Of a stretch of DNA of 64,000 bases, positions 53,684 to 62,550 are shown piece after piece. Source of the DNA: Micromonospora chaiyaphumensis (lineage in GTDB: Bacteria; Actinomycetota; Actinomycetes; Mycobacteriales; Micromonosporaceae); the NCBI RefSeq assembly GCF_900091435.1, contig NZ_FMCS01000006.1:336057-400056 (forward strand). Reading direction: 5' to 3'. The first letter of the stretch is position 1. The number at the start of each line of letters is the position of its first letter. The notes beneath the pieces are model-generated. The model did not search any database and had not been told where the DNA came from. It saw only the letters and a list, made by a program, of their open reading frames with translations. The position numbers were made by a program, and so were the translations under genes.

Positions 53684-53692
53684 CGCACGGAG

Positions 53693-53726
53693 AACGGGCG
53701 GTCTCCCCGAGGGGAGGCCGCCCGTT
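53693..53726. terminator. bidirectional hairpin terminator
   Basis: A 16-base stem (AACGGGCGGTCTCCCC against its near-perfect complement, one T-G pair) has a 2-base loop plus a following TTCG. It lies between convergent stops. Confidence 0.8.
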
Positions 53727-53744
53727 TCGCGTATCCGGGACGGG

Positions 53745-54974
53745 TCAGCCGAGCGTGGCGAGCTCGTTGATCACGACGTTGGCGAGCATGCGGCCGTCGA
53801 GCTGGACCTGGCGCAGGTACCACTTCTGCTGCGGGGTGCGCGACTGGTTGAACTGCCAGGCGCCGCGCGGGCTGTCGATCTGCCCGATCTTGCCGAGCGC
53901 CAGGTTGACCTGCTGCGGGGTCGGGTTCTCCCCGACCAGCCGGATCGCCTTGTCGAGCACCTGCGCGGCGTCGTAGGAGGCCATCGCGTAGGTGGTGGGG
54001 GAGACGTTGTACGTCTTGCGGTACGCGGAGGCGAACACCCGGTTGGCGGTGTTGTTCAGGTCGGCCGAGTAGTTCAGCGCGGTATGGATGCCGTTCTTCT
54101 CGATCAGCGCCCGCTCCTCGCCCTTCTCGCCGTCGTCGAGCTGGCTGAGCACGGTGCCCTCGGTGAGGAAGCCCGGCGCGTAGATCGGGCCCCGGTATCC
54201 CTCGGCGTAGAGCTGCTTGACGAACTGCACCGCCTGCGCCCCGGTGTAGTGGCAGAAGACCGCGTCGGGCCGGGGCCGCCGGTCCAGGGCCTTGCGGATC
54301 GAGCCGGTGTAGGCCCCCTTGCCGGGGTTGGGGAAGTCGGTGGTGAAGATCGGGTCTTCGGTCAGCCGGCGGCCGCCCTGCTCGTAGCCCTTCCGGAGGC
54401 CGTCGAAGACGTCCCGGCTGCTCTGGCCCTGGGTGCCGAAGATCGCGATCCGGCTGGACTCGTCCAGCGTCTGCCGCAGGTACTCCCCGAGCGCCTCGCC
54501 CGGCTCGTTGAGCACGTACGAGGTGCGCCAGATGTAGACCACGCTCTGCAGGCTGATGGGGGAGGCGTTCGAGCCGATCAGCGGCATCCGCGCCTGCTCC
54601 ACGGCGTCCCGGATGCCCAGCATCACGGCGGAGCTGACCACACCCGTGAGCGCCAGCACGCCCTCCTTGACCAGCCGGTCGACGGCGGCCTGGCCGGTCT
54701 TGGCGGTGTCGCCCTCCTCGGCCGGCACCACCGTCACCGGGTGACCGCCGAGCTGCCCCTCGTTGAGGGTGAGGAAGGTCTGGAACCCGTTGGTGATCTC
54801 GTCCCCGATGACCTTGTTCGGGCCGCTGCCCGGGACGATCAGACCGATCTTGATCGGGCTGCCGGGCTTGGCCTCGTCCGCGGTGTCGGTCCCGGAGCCA
54901 CAGGCCGCCGCCAGCCCGGTGGTACCCAGTGCGGCCAGCAGTTGTAGCGCCCGCCTGCGGTTCATCTGCGACAC
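53745..54974 (-). CDS. branched-chain amino acid-type ABC substrate-binding lipoprotein
   Basis: 409 residues from GTG 54974 (AAGGA five bases upstream). A signal region (NRRRALQLLAALGTTG) leads to the lipobox LAAACGS. The mature part is a type I periplasmic-binding (Peripla_BP_6) domain: PIKIGLIVPGSGPNKVIGDEITNGFQTFL, ALTGVVSSAVMLGIRDAVEQARMPLIGSNA, AIFGTQGQSSRDVFDGLRKGYEQGG. No permease or ATPase gene adjoins it, so it is an orphan receptor. The ligand is unknown; amino acids are likely by family. Confidence 0.88.
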   Translation of the reverse strand: MSQMNRRRALQLLAALGTTGLAAACGSGTDTADEAKPGSPIKIGLIVPGSGPNKVIGDEITNGFQTFLTLNEGQLGGHPVTVVPAEEGDTAKTGQAAVDRLVKEGVLALTGVVSSAVMLGIRDAVEQARMPLIGSNASPISLQSVVYIWRTSYVLNEPGEALGEYLRQTLDESSRIAIFGTQGQSSRDVFDGLRKGYEQGGRRLTEDPIFTTDFPNPGKGAYTGSIRKALDRRPRPDAVFCHYTGAQAVQFVKQLYAEGYRGPIYAPGFLTEGTVLSQLDDGEKGEERALIEKNGIHTALNYSADLNNTANRVFASAYRKTYNVSPTTYAMASYDAAQVLDKAIRLVGENPTPQQVNLALGKIGQIDSPRGAWQFNQSRTPQQKWYLRQVQLDGRMLANVVINELATLG

Positions 54975-55023
54975 CGATTTCCTTCCCGATGGAGCGGCCA
55001 GGGTGCAACGCCCCCTCGGCGTT

Positions 55024-55851
55024 CTACCTGCTCGGCGACGCTGCGTCAATGCCCGGAAGATCATCGTGCAGCGACCGCAACGCGGCGACCACCCGTGGCC
55101 AGGCCGCCGAGTCCGGCGCAATGAGCCCGAAATGCTCACATTCGGGCAGCTCAATCAGCGTTGCGGGGCTGCCCGCGGCCCGGGCTGCCGACACCCATGA
55201 GCGGCTGATGGCGAGCGGAACCTGCTGGTCGAGAGCACCATGTATGACTACTGTGCGTGTTTGGATCGGCACCAATGACGATGGATCCGTGGCCGCGTAC
55301 CGGTCCGGGACGTCGGACGGGCCGCCGCCGAGCAGCGCGGCCACCGCACCGCCGTCCAGGTCCAGCCGGTACGCCTCGGCGAGATCCGCGACCGGCGCCA
55401 GCGCCAGCACGCCGCCGACCGCGGCCGGGGCGTGCGCGGCCACGTACAGCGCCAGGTGCCCACCCGCCGAGTGACCGACGACGATCGGTGGGGCGGACGC
55501 CACCAGGCCGGGCAGCGCGGCCGCGGCCAGCCCGGGGAGCGCCGTCACCCCGGCCAGCACGTCGGTGAGGGTGTGCGGCCAGCCCCCGCCCGGCTGGCCG
55601 GTGCGCCGGTACTCGACCTGGGCGACCGGGTGACCGAGCGCCGCCAGCGCCGCGGCCATCGGCCCGGTGTGGGTGCGGTCGTACTCGGCCCGCCAGAAAC
55701 CGCCGTGCACCACGACCACCAGCCGCCGGGGCGGCCCGTCGCCGGCCGGCCGGCGCAGGTCGGCACACTGGTCCGGGTGGTCGCCGTAGGCGACGGTGGC
55801 GTCCGGCGGCGGGGCCGGCCGGGTCAGCACGGCGCGCGGGTCTGCGGGCAT
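55024..55851 (-). CDS. alpha/beta hydrolase (esterase/kynurenine formamidase-like)
   Basis: 275 residues from ATG 55851, seven bases after TACCGT. VVVVHGGFWRAEYDRTHTGPMAAALAALG carries the HGG-x-W oxyanion motif of the kynurenine formamidase/esterase group. The nucleophile elbow is VVGHSAGGHLALYVA; the acid and base are likely in VVIHGALDQQVPL and CEHFGLI. It probably cleaves small esters or amides. The gene is transcribed toward the ABC binding protein, with 49 bases between them. Confidence 0.85.
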   Translation of the reverse strand: MPADPRAVLTRPAPPPDATVAYGDHPDQCADLRRPAGDGPPRRLVVVVHGGFWRAEYDRTHTGPMAAALAALGHPVAQVEYRRTGQPGGGWPHTLTDVLAGVTALPGLAAAALPGLVASAPPIVVGHSAGGHLALYVAAHAPAAVGGVLALAPVADLAEAYRLDLDGGAVAALLGGGPSDVPDRYAATDPSSLVPIQTRTVVIHGALDQQVPLAISRSWVSAARAAGSPATLIELPECEHFGLIAPDSAAWPRVVAALRSLHDDLPGIDAASPSR

Positions 55852-55945
55852 GACGGCGACGGTAGCGCGCCCCGGCCGGGTGGTACCCGGCCCGGCAGCC
55901 GGTCCGGGCGCGTGCGGGAGGTGGGGGTGGGTAAAGATGGGTCCC

Positions 55946-56527
55946 ATGACCGAAGCGCGCTTCGCCGGACAGGACGACGAACAGGGCAACGATGGCATCC
56001 CCGGCACCGTGGTGGTGGTCGGGCCGGACGGCCGGCCGGTCGGCACGGTGCAGACCGACGAGGGCCAGGGTGAGGATCCGACCCGCCTGGTCGAGCAGCC
56101 CGCCAAGGTGATGCGGATCGGCAGCATGATCAAGCAGCTGCTGGAGGAGGTCAAGGCCGCGCCCCTGGACGACGCCAGCCGGCACCGGATGCGCGAGATC
56201 CACGAGCGCTCGATCGTCGAGCTGAAGGAGGGCCTCGCCCCCGAGCTGCGCGAGGAGCTGGAGCGGATCTCGCTGCCCTTCACCGAGGACCAGGCGCCCA
56301 GCGAGGGCGAGCTGCGGATCGCCCACGCCCAGCTGGTCGGCTGGCTGGAGGGGCTGTTCCACGGCATCCAGGCCGCGCTGGTGGCCCAGCAGATGGCCGC
56401 CCGTGTGCAGCTCGAGCAGATGCGCTCCGGCCGGCAGGCGCTGCCCAGCGGCCCGGGCGGGATGGTGCCGGGCATGCCCGGCATGCCGCAGGGCAACGAG
56501 GGCCACGCGCCCGGCCAGTACCTCTGA
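55946..56527 (+). CDS. bpa: bacterial proteasome activator Bpa/PafE
   Basis: 193 residues. The DUF2587 core is plain: TRLVEQPAKVMRIGSMIKQLLEEV, RMREIHERSIVELKEGLAPEL, LRIAHAQLVGWLEGLFHGIQAAL. The C-terminal GQYL tail docks into the proteasome alpha ring. In Mycobacterium tuberculosis this protein forms a dodecameric ring that feeds unfolded proteins to the 20S proteasome without ATP or Pup. The ATG at 55946 is preferred; an ATG at 55937 is three codons earlier. Confidence 0.95.
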   Translation: MTEARFAGQDDEQGNDGIPGTVVVVGPDGRPVGTVQTDEGQGEDPTRLVEQPAKVMRIGSMIKQLLEEVKAAPLDDASRHRMREIHERSIVELKEGLAPELREELERISLPFTEDQAPSEGELRIAHAQLVGWLEGLFHGIQAALVAQQMAARVQLEQMRSGRQALPSGPGGMVPGMPGMPQGNEGHAPGQYL

Positions 56528-56529
56528 CC

Positions 56530-56555
56530 GGCCGGGGCGCGAGGGCGCCCCGGCC
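56530..56555. terminator. bidirectional hairpin terminator
   Basis: A perfect 11-base stem (GGCCGGGGCGC and its complement) with a 4-base loop starts two bases after the bpa stop and abuts the convergent HAD gene. Confidence 0.75.
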
Positions 56556-56557
56556 GC

Positions 56558-57370
56558 TCAGGCCACCCCGAAGACCTGCTCCAGATACGCGGCCACGCCG
56601 TCCTCGGTGTTCGCCCCGGTCACCTCGTCGGCGATCGCCAGGACGGCCGGGTGCGCGTTGGCGACCGCCACCGCCCGGCCGGCCCACGTCAGCATCGGCA
56701 CGTCGTTCGGCATGTCGCCGAAGGCCAGCACGTCCCGCTCGTCGATGCCGAGCCGCGCCGCCCACCAGGCCAGGCCGGCCGCCTTGGTCACACCGGCGGC
56801 GGAGATCTCCACCAGGCCGCTGTAGGACGAGTGGGTCGCCTCGGCCAGCCCCTGGAGGGCGCCGGCCACCACCCGGACGAACACGTCCGGGTCCTGCTCC
56901 CCGGCCCGGGCCAGCAGCTTCACCGCCGGGACGGCGAGCAGTTCCTCCGGCGACTCGATGGCCCGGATCGCGTCGGCGTCGGCGTCCCAACGCAGCGGGT
57001 AGTGCGCCTCGTGCCGCATCTGCCGGCTGTCCACGATCTCCACCGCGAAGCTCACCCCGGGCACCTCGGCCCGGAGCCGCCGGGCAACCTCGGCCAGCAA
57101 CTCGGGGGCGAGGGGGTCGGCGCGGAGCACCTCGTCGGTGACCGGGTCGTACACCACCGCGCCGTTCGCGCAGATCGCCGGCAGCGGCTCGGCGAGCTGG
57201 TCGTACACGAGCTGGAGCCAGCGGATGGGACGGCCGGTGACCAGCACGACCGGCGTGCCCGCCGCGGCGATCCGGGCCAGCACCGCCGCGGTGCGCGGGC
57301 TGAGCGTCCGGTCGTCCCGGAGCAGCGTGCCGTCGATGTCGGTCGCGACGAGTCGAGGTGCCTCTCCCAT
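56558..57370 (-). CDS. Cof-type HAD phosphatase, second of a tandem pair
   Basis: 270 residues. HAD motif I is LVATDIDGTLLRDD, motif II is VVLVTGRP, and motif IV is VLAFGDMPNDVPML, with the Lys in SAAGVTKAAGLAW. The C2B cap lies between ~90 and 190. Cof-type enzymes dephosphorylate sugar phosphates or cofactors. The ATG shares a base with the stop of the upstream homologue (TGATG), so the two are translated together. Confidence 0.9.
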   Translation of the reverse strand: MGEAPRLVATDIDGTLLRDDRTLSPRTAAVLARIAAAGTPVVLVTGRPIRWLQLVYDQLAEPLPAICANGAVVYDPVTDEVLRADPLAPELLAEVARRLRAEVPGVSFAVEIVDSRQMRHEAHYPLRWDADADAIRAIESPEELLAVPAVKLLARAGEQDPDVFVRVVAGALQGLAEATHSSYSGLVEISAAGVTKAAGLAWWAARLGIDERDVLAFGDMPNDVPMLTWAGRAVAVANAHPAVLAIADEVTGANTEDGVAAYLEQVFGVA

Positions 57371-58191
57371 CACCGGGAGAGTAGTCGGTCCAGGTAGACC
57401 GCGACGCCGTCGTCGTCGTTGCGCAGGGTGATCTCGTCCGCCGCGGCCCGCACCTGCGGGTGCGCGTTGGCCACCGCCACGCGGCCCCAGCCGGCCCACT
57501 CGAACATCGGCAGGTCGTTCGGCTGGTCGCCGAAGACCAGCACCTCGGCCGGGTCGACGCCGAGCCGCTCGGCGACCACGCTGAGCCCGGTCGACTTGTC
57601 CACCCCGGGCGGGCAGATCTCGACGAAGCCGAGGCCGGCCTGGGTGAGCGTGGCCAGCTCGGCCGGGACGATCCGGCGAGCCACCGCCAGGAGTTCGTCC
57701 ACGTGGTGGTCGGCGGTCCGCGCGAAGGCCTTGAGCACATCGCAGGAGAGACACTCCGCGCGGCTGCGCGCCTCGAACCGGTCCGGGTAGGGCCAGCTCG
57801 GGTGGTAGTCGCCCCAGAGCGGCGCGTCCGGCTCGTCGGACGCCTCCACCATCACGGTGAGCGGGCCGACGGCGGCCTCCAGATCGGCGAGGATCCGGGC
57901 CAGCACGGTGCCGGACAGGCGCTCGTCGCGCAGCACCAGCGGCCCCGCCGGGTCGCTCTGGTCGACCACCCGGCCCCCGCCGGCCATCACCAGGAAGTCG
58001 GCGGCGCGGATGTCGTTGCGGGTCAGCTCGGTCAGGCGGGGCCCCCGGCCGGTGGCGCCGACCACCGGGATCCCCGCGGCCCGCACCCGGTCGAGCACCT
58101 CGTGGGTGTAGGCGGAGACGGTCTCGTCGCTGCGGACGAGCGTGCCGTCGAGGTCGGTGGCGATCAGCTTGGGCAGTCCCGGGCGGATCAT
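57370..58191 (-). CDS. Cof-type HAD phosphatase, first of a tandem pair
   Basis: 273 residues from ATG 58191, behind a perfect AAGGAGG. Motif I is IATDLDGTLVRSDE, motif II is VVGATGRGP, motif IV is VLVFGDQPNDLPMFEWAG, with the Lys in PGVDKSTGLSV. It is related to the following gene and probably arose by duplication. Substrate specificity lies in the cap domain and cannot be read here. Confidence 0.9.
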   Translation of the reverse strand: MIRPGLPKLIATDLDGTLVRSDETVSAYTHEVLDRVRAAGIPVVGATGRGPRLTELTRNDIRAADFLVMAGGGRVVDQSDPAGPLVLRDERLSGTVLARILADLEAAVGPLTVMVEASDEPDAPLWGDYHPSWPYPDRFEARSRAECLSCDVLKAFARTADHHVDELLAVARRIVPAELATLTQAGLGFVEICPPGVDKSTGLSVVAERLGVDPAEVLVFGDQPNDLPMFEWAGWGRVAVANAHPQVRAAADEITLRNDDDGVAVYLDRLLSR

Positions 58192-58403
58192 GGTTCCTCC
58201 TTCGCCCGCCGCCGTCGCGTCGGCCGTCCAGGTCCTCGGTGCCGCGGCCGCCGGACGGCGGGCAGCAACCGTATCTCGCGGAACGGGTCGCAACCATGGC
58301 TTTTCGGCGAATCGGACACCAACCCGCGGCGGCCGTCCGGTGTCCCTCGCGGCCCGTCCCGCCGGGCGGTGGACGGGCGGTCCGGGACGGCGGAAAGAGG
58401 AGG

Positions 58404-59147
58404 TCAGCGGGGCGGCTCGGGCCGGGCGAAGGGTGTGGTGGGCTGCACACTCAGGTCGGCGGGGGCCGGTGGCAGCTCGTCCTCGGCCGCCCGGCGCCGG
58501 CTCCGGCCGGACCAGCCGTCCGACGGCCCGGCGGCCGGCTCCGCCGCGGGGTCCTCCGCCCGGTCGGCGGGCTCGGCAACCGCCCGGCCGGACAGGTGCA
58601 GCGCGGCCGCCAGCAGCACGACGGCGAGGAAGGCGGTGACCAGGCCGCGCCCGTGCTCCACCTGCAACCGCTGCTCGGTCGGGAAGAAGAAGGCACGCCG
58701 GCCCAGCTCCTCGAGCGAGAAGGCGGCCGCCGCCAGCAGGGCGAGCAGGGCCGCCGCGAGGCCGAGACCGGCGACGCGGGCGTGCTGCCGGACCGGTGCC
58801 GCACCGCGCAGCGCCAGCGCCACGGCGACCGCCAGGCCGAGCAGGCCCACCAGGTACGCCACACCGAAGCCGCCGACCTCCGCCACCCCGCTCGGCAACC
58901 GGACCGTGGTGCTCCCGTCCGGGCCGTCGTTCGGCACGGTCATCACCAGCCACTCGCCGATCAGCGAGGCGACCGCGGCCACCGCCCCGAGACCGGCGAG
59001 CACCGGCGGGAGCCGATGATCCCGGCCCAGGCCGGCGAGCGAGCGCCCGACCCGGCCGGGCGGGCCCGGTTCGGCGTCGCCCCACTCCACGAGGCTCGTG
59101 CCGTCGGACCGGTTGTCCTGCCTGGGGATGGGGAGATCCTGGGACAT
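58404..59147 (-). CDS. four-helix membrane protein, unknown function
   Basis: 247 residues. Four hydrophobic segments (~48-68, 92-112, 124-146, 170-190) separate a short acidic N-terminus from a 50-residue charged, Pro-rich C-terminal tail (RAEDPAAEPAAGPS, SRRRAAEDELPPAPAD). No motif of a known family is evident. It is read toward the HAD pair, with a 212-base gap. Confidence 0.7.
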   Translation of the reverse strand: MSQDLPIPRQDNRSDGTSLVEWGDAEPGPPGRVGRSLAGLGRDHRLPPVLAGLGAVAAVASLIGEWLVMTVPNDGPDGSTTVRLPSGVAEVGGFGVAYLVGLLGLAVAVALALRGAAPVRQHARVAGLGLAAALLALLAAAAFSLEELGRRAFFFPTEQRLQVEHGRGLVTAFLAVVLLAAALHLSGRAVAEPADRAEDPAAEPAAGPSDGWSGRSRRRAAEDELPPAPADLSVQPTTPFARPEPPR

Positions 59148-59265
59148 CGGTCACCTTCCCGTACGCGGGCCTGGGTCGAATCATGGCACAGCCGGCACCC
59201 GGTGACAGGGGTCGCAAGCGCGCAGGCCGGTGCGCGCGCCGCCGCTTTCGGTTAGCGTCGGTGCC

Positions 59266-59694
59266 ATGCCTATCCGTACCGCTTCCGCTCGTTGGCAGGG
59301 CAACCTCACCGAGGGGTCCGGCACCGTCCGCACCGGCAAGGGCGGCCTCACCGGCAACTACTCCTTCAAGTCCCGCTTCGAGGAGGGCGAGGGCACCAAC
59401 CCCGAGGAGCTGATCGGCGCCGCGCACTCCGCCTGCTTCTCGATGGCCCTCTCCAAGCAGCTCGCCGACGCGGGTGCCACCGACACCTCGGTGGAGACGA
59501 CCGCCAAGGTCCACTTCGACAAGACCGACGCGGGCATGACCGTGACCCGAATCGACCTGGAGACCGTCGGCCAGGTCCCGGGCCTGGACGAGGCCGAGTT
59601 CACCAAGCTGGCCGAGGCGGCCAAGGAGAACTGCCCCATCTCGCGGCTGCTCTCCCCCGGCGCGCAGATCACGCTCAACGCCCGCCTGGCCTGA
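59266..59694 (+). CDS. osmC: OsmC family peroxiredoxin
   Basis: 142 residues. GAAHSACFSMALSKQLAD carries the peroxidatic Cys, and AAKENCPISRLLS the resolving Cys; both are present. Ohr/OsmC proteins reduce organic hydroperoxides. Overall length and the LIGAAHSACFSMAL pattern fit the OsmC branch rather than Ohr. TAGCGT lies seven bases before the ATG with no ribosome site. Confidence 0.93.
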   Translation: MPIRTASARWQGNLTEGSGTVRTGKGGLTGNYSFKSRFEEGEGTNPEELIGAAHSACFSMALSKQLADAGATDTSVETTAKVHFDKTDAGMTVTRIDLETVGQVPGLDEAEFTKLAEAAKENCPISRLLSPGAQITLNARLA

Positions 59695-59705
59695 CCACGT
59701 CCGAC

Positions 59706-59742
59706 ACGGCAAGGGTGCCCCCGCCGGGCGCCCTTGCCGTGC
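59706..59742. terminator. hairpin terminator after osmC
   Basis: A 16-base stem (CACGGCAAGGGTGCCC against GGGCGCCCTTGCCGTG, one T-G pair) encloses a 5-base loop and starts 12 bases after the stop. Confidence 0.75.
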
Positions 59743-59775
59743 CGCGTGCCGATCGTGAAGGGGTGACCCGGCGGC

Positions 59776-60126
59776 GTGGCCGTGCAGATGAGCCGGGAGC
59801 GGTTCGAGGAACTCGTCGGCGAGGCGCTCGACGAGGTGCCCGAGGAGCTGCTCGGGCTGATGAGCAACGTGGTCATCCTGGTCGAGGACGACCCGCCGCC
59901 GGGCGAGGACCTGCTCGGGCTCTACGAGGGACACGCGCTCACCGAGCGCGGCTGGGACTACGCCGGCGTGCTGCCGGACCGCATCCTCATCTACCGGAAC
60001 CCCATCCTGGGCATCTGCGACACCGAGGACGACGTCGTGGACGAGGTGGCGGTGACCGTGGTGCACGAGATCGCCCACCACTTCGGCATCGACGACGAGC
60101 GCCTGCACGCCCTCGGCTGGGGCTGA
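59776..60126 (+). CDS. small zincin-like metallopeptidase
   Basis: 116 residues from GTG 59776, or 112 from ATG 59788. The catalytic site is VVHEIAHHFGIDDERLHALGW, the extended HExxHxxGxxD form of the short actinobacterial metallopeptidase group formerly DUF1025. The upstream helical half (FEELVGEALDEVPEELLGLM) is typical. The substrate is unknown. Confidence 0.88.
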   Translation: MAVQMSRERFEELVGEALDEVPEELLGLMSNVVILVEDDPPPGEDLLGLYEGHALTERGWDYAGVLPDRILIYRNPILGICDTEDDVVDEVAVTVVHEIAHHFGIDDERLHALGWG

Positions 60127-60220
60127 CCGGGTCCGCGGCGCGCCCCGCTCGGCTGATCCCCGCTGTTGCGCTGGTCCCCTAACCTCCGGTGCAGGCACAT
60201 CCCGATGCAGGAGGAAACCC

Positions 60221-60943
60221 ATGCGCAGCGCGCTGTTCTCCGCGGAGAACCTTGAGAAGGAGTCCCAGCAGCCGGGCATGCGGCTGCAGAACTCCAAGAT
60301 GCTGAAGATCGAGCTGAACGGCGAGGCGATGGCCCGGGTGGGGTCCATGGTCGCCTACCAGGGGCAGGTGCAGTTCCAGGCCCTCGGCTCCGGCGGCATC
60401 GGCAAGTTCATCAAGCAGCGGCTCACCGGTGAGGGTGTGCCGCTGATGAAGCTCACCGGGCGCGGCGACGTGTTCCTCGCCGAGCTGGCCAAGGACGTGC
60501 ACATCATCGACCTGGAGCCCGGCGACGCCCTGTCGATCAACGGCTCCAGCGTGCTGGCCTTCGACTCGACGCTCCAGTACGACATCAAGATGGTCGGCGG
60601 CGCCGGCATGGCGTCCTCGTCCGGCCTGTTCAACTGCGTCTTCACCGGCCACGGCCGGATCGCCATCACCACCAAGGGCACCCCGGTCGTGCTCAACGTC
60701 GACCAGCCCACCTACGTCGACCCGCAGGCCGCGGTCTGCTGGTCGGCCAACCTCCAGACCGGCTACCACCGGGCCGAGCAGCTCGGCCTGGGCACGCTGC
60801 TCGGCCGCAGCACCGGCGAGGCGTTCACCATGAGCTTCGCGGGCCAGGGCTTCGTCGTGGTCCAGCCCTCCGAGGAGCCTCCGGTGCAGGGCAGCGGCGC
60901 CCAGCAGCAGCAGGGTGGCCTGCTCGGCGGCCTGCTCCAGTGA
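60221..60943 (+). CDS. AIM24 family protein
   Basis: 240 residues, ATG after AGGAGG. The AIM24/TRAP-like beta fold is suggested by MLKIELNGEAMARVGSMVAYQGQVQF, KLTGRGDVFLAELAKDVHIIDLEPGDALSINGSSVLAFD, GLFNCVFTGHGRIAITTKGTPV. A Gln/Gly-rich tail ends the protein (QQQQGGLLGGLLQ). The family is found in bacteria and yeast mitochondria; its molecular role is not settled. Confidence 0.9.
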   Translation: MRSALFSAENLEKESQQPGMRLQNSKMLKIELNGEAMARVGSMVAYQGQVQFQALGSGGIGKFIKQRLTGEGVPLMKLTGRGDVFLAELAKDVHIIDLEPGDALSINGSSVLAFDSTLQYDIKMVGGAGMASSSGLFNCVFTGHGRIAITTKGTPVVLNVDQPTYVDPQAAVCWSANLQTGYHRAEQLGLGTLLGRSTGEAFTMSFAGQGFVVVQPSEEPPVQGSGAQQQQGGLLGGLLQ

Positions 60944-60948
60944 CCGAC

Positions 60949-60985
60949 CGGTGGCGGGGCGCCCGGATCGGGCGCCCCGCCACCG
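60949..60985. terminator. bidirectional hairpin between AIM24 and pheA
   Basis: A perfect 17-base stem (CGGTGGCGGGGCGCCCG and its complement) has a 3-base loop and fills the gap between two convergent stops. Confidence 0.85.
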
Positions 60986-61942
60986 TCAGTTCAGCTCGCC
61001 GGCGCGCAGCCGGGCCAGCCAGGCCGCCGCGTCCGCGTAGTCGGTGTCGGACAGGCCGGCCGGAGCGGGGACCGGCCGGTCACCCGCCGCCGGGCTCCAA
61101 CGGTGCCGGGGGTACGACCCGAGGAAGCGCACGTCCGCGCACACCCGGCGCAGCCCCTGCAACGCCTCGCCGAGACGTACGTCGGCGACGTGCCCCGTGC
61201 AGTCCAGGAAGAAGACGTAGCGGCCCAGCGCCTCACCGGTGGGGCGGGACTCGATCCGGGTCAGGTTCACCCCGCGGGTGGCCAGCTCCATGAGCACCGA
61301 CAGCAGCGCGCCGACCCGGTCGTGCGCGATGTAGACGGCCAGCGAGGTCACGTCGTCGCCGGTCGGCGGCGGCGGCGGGCCGGGGCGGGAGACCAGGGCG
61401 AACCGGGTCACGGCGTCCGGGTGGTCGGCGATCTTGTCGGCGAGCACGGTCAGCCGGTGCCGGGTGGCGCCGATCGGGGCGCAGATGGCGGCGTCGTACT
61501 CGCCGCTCGCCGCGCCCGCCGCCGCGGCGCCGTTGGAGAGCACGTCGACCACCGTGGCGTCGGGCAGGTGGTCGCGGAGCCAGCCCCGGCACTGGGTGGA
61601 CGCCTGCGGGTGCGCCGCCACACTGTGCACCTCGGCCAGCGTGACCCCGAAGCGGGCGGCGAGCACGAACTCGACCGGCAGGATCACCTCGCGGGTGATC
61701 ACCAGGGGTTCGCCCTCGGCCAGCTCGTCCAGGGTCACCCCGACCGCGCCGCCGATCGAGTTCTCCAGCGGCACCAGCGCGGAGTCCGCCTCGCCCGCCC
61801 GTACGGCGTCCAGCGCCTCGCCCACGCTGCGGGCCGGCGTCCGGTCACCCCGCTCGGCCGCGGGGACGGTGCGCAGCGCCTGCTCGGCGAAGGTGCCCTC
61901 GGGACCGAGGTAGACGAAGCGGGTCGGCGGTGTTCCCGGCAT
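60986..61942 (-). CDS. pheA: prephenate dehydratase
   Basis: 318 residues from ATG 61942. The catalytic domain shows FVYLGPEGTFAEQAL, ENSIGGAVGVTLDEL, and AVTRFALVSR with the key Thr-Arg-Phe. A C-terminal ACT domain follows (GALLSVLMELATRGVNLTRIESRPTG), which senses phenylalanine through the ESRP loop. It converts prephenate to phenylpyruvate. It is a mono-functional form, without chorismate mutase. A lipoprotein gene lies 10 bases upstream in the same direction. Confidence 0.96.
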   Translation of the reverse strand: MPGTPPTRFVYLGPEGTFAEQALRTVPAAERGDRTPARSVGEALDAVRAGEADSALVPLENSIGGAVGVTLDELAEGEPLVITREVILPVEFVLAARFGVTLAEVHSVAAHPQASTQCRGWLRDHLPDATVVDVLSNGAAAAGAASGEYDAAICAPIGATRHRLTVLADKIADHPDAVTRFALVSRPGPPPPPTGDDVTSLAVYIAHDRVGALLSVLMELATRGVNLTRIESRPTGEALGRYVFFLDCTGHVADVRLGEALQGLRRVCADVRFLGSYPRHRWSPAAGDRPVPAPAGLSDTDYADAAAWLARLRAGELN

Positions 61943-61952
61943 GTCGACCAGA

Positions 61953-62501
61953 CTACGCACCCGGGGTGCCGTCGCAGGCCAGGGTCCGGATGCCGGACGG
62001 GCCGGCGGCGCGTACCTCCACGCCGCAGACGTCGGTGCCGGCGGTGACGAGTTCCAGCTCGGCGGGCCGGCCCCGGGTGACCACCTGGAGCTCCTCGTGC
62101 CCGCGCACGGCCAGGACGGTGTACTGCCAGCCCTCCGCGCAGAGCGGCCCGGTCCGCACGGTGACCCGGACGTCGCGGGGCAGCACCCGGGCGGGGCCGC
62201 GCAGGAGGGCCACCACGCGGTCGCCGGACGGGCCGGACCGGCAGGGGACGGCGGTCGGGTCCGGTGCCGGCGCCGTGCGGGCCGGGGCGGTCGGGGTGAC
62301 CGGTGCGGCCGGCGTCGCGCTGGGGGTGGCGGAGGCCGTCGGGGCGGTGGTGACCGACGCGGTCGGGGCGCTCAGCTCGGGCGGGGCGCCGCAGCCGGCG
62401 AGGGCGAGCAGGGCGGACAGCGCCACCGGAAGGTGCCGGCGGGCGGGGCGGGGTGGGGTGCAGGGCACGATGCGATCCTCGGCATCGATAGGCGTCGTCA
62501 T
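61953..62501 (-). CDS. small lipoprotein upstream of pheA
   Basis: 182 residues. A 22-residue leader is unusual for a signal peptide (acidic start, then RPARRH), but a hydrophobic LPVALSALLALAGC with a lipobox follows, so the true start may be further in. After the Cys comes a Thr/Ala/Pro-rich tether (~50 residues) and a small domain with three Cys (VPCRSG, GPLCAEGW, DVCGVEV). I do not recognise the family. It is probably lipid-anchored outside the cell. Confidence 0.7.
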   Translation of the reverse strand: MTTPIDAEDRIVPCTPPRPARRHLPVALSALLALAGCGAPPELSAPTASVTTAPTASATPSATPAAPVTPTAPARTAPAPDPTAVPCRSGPSGDRVVALLRGPARVLPRDVRVTVRTGPLCAEGWQYTVLAVRGHEELQVVTRGRPAELELVTAGTDVCGVEVRAAGPSGIRTLACDGTPGA

Positions 62502-62550
62502 GGCCGGTGGGCCGAGCCCATCGTAGGAGGATCGCCCGGTCGAGTGAAGG

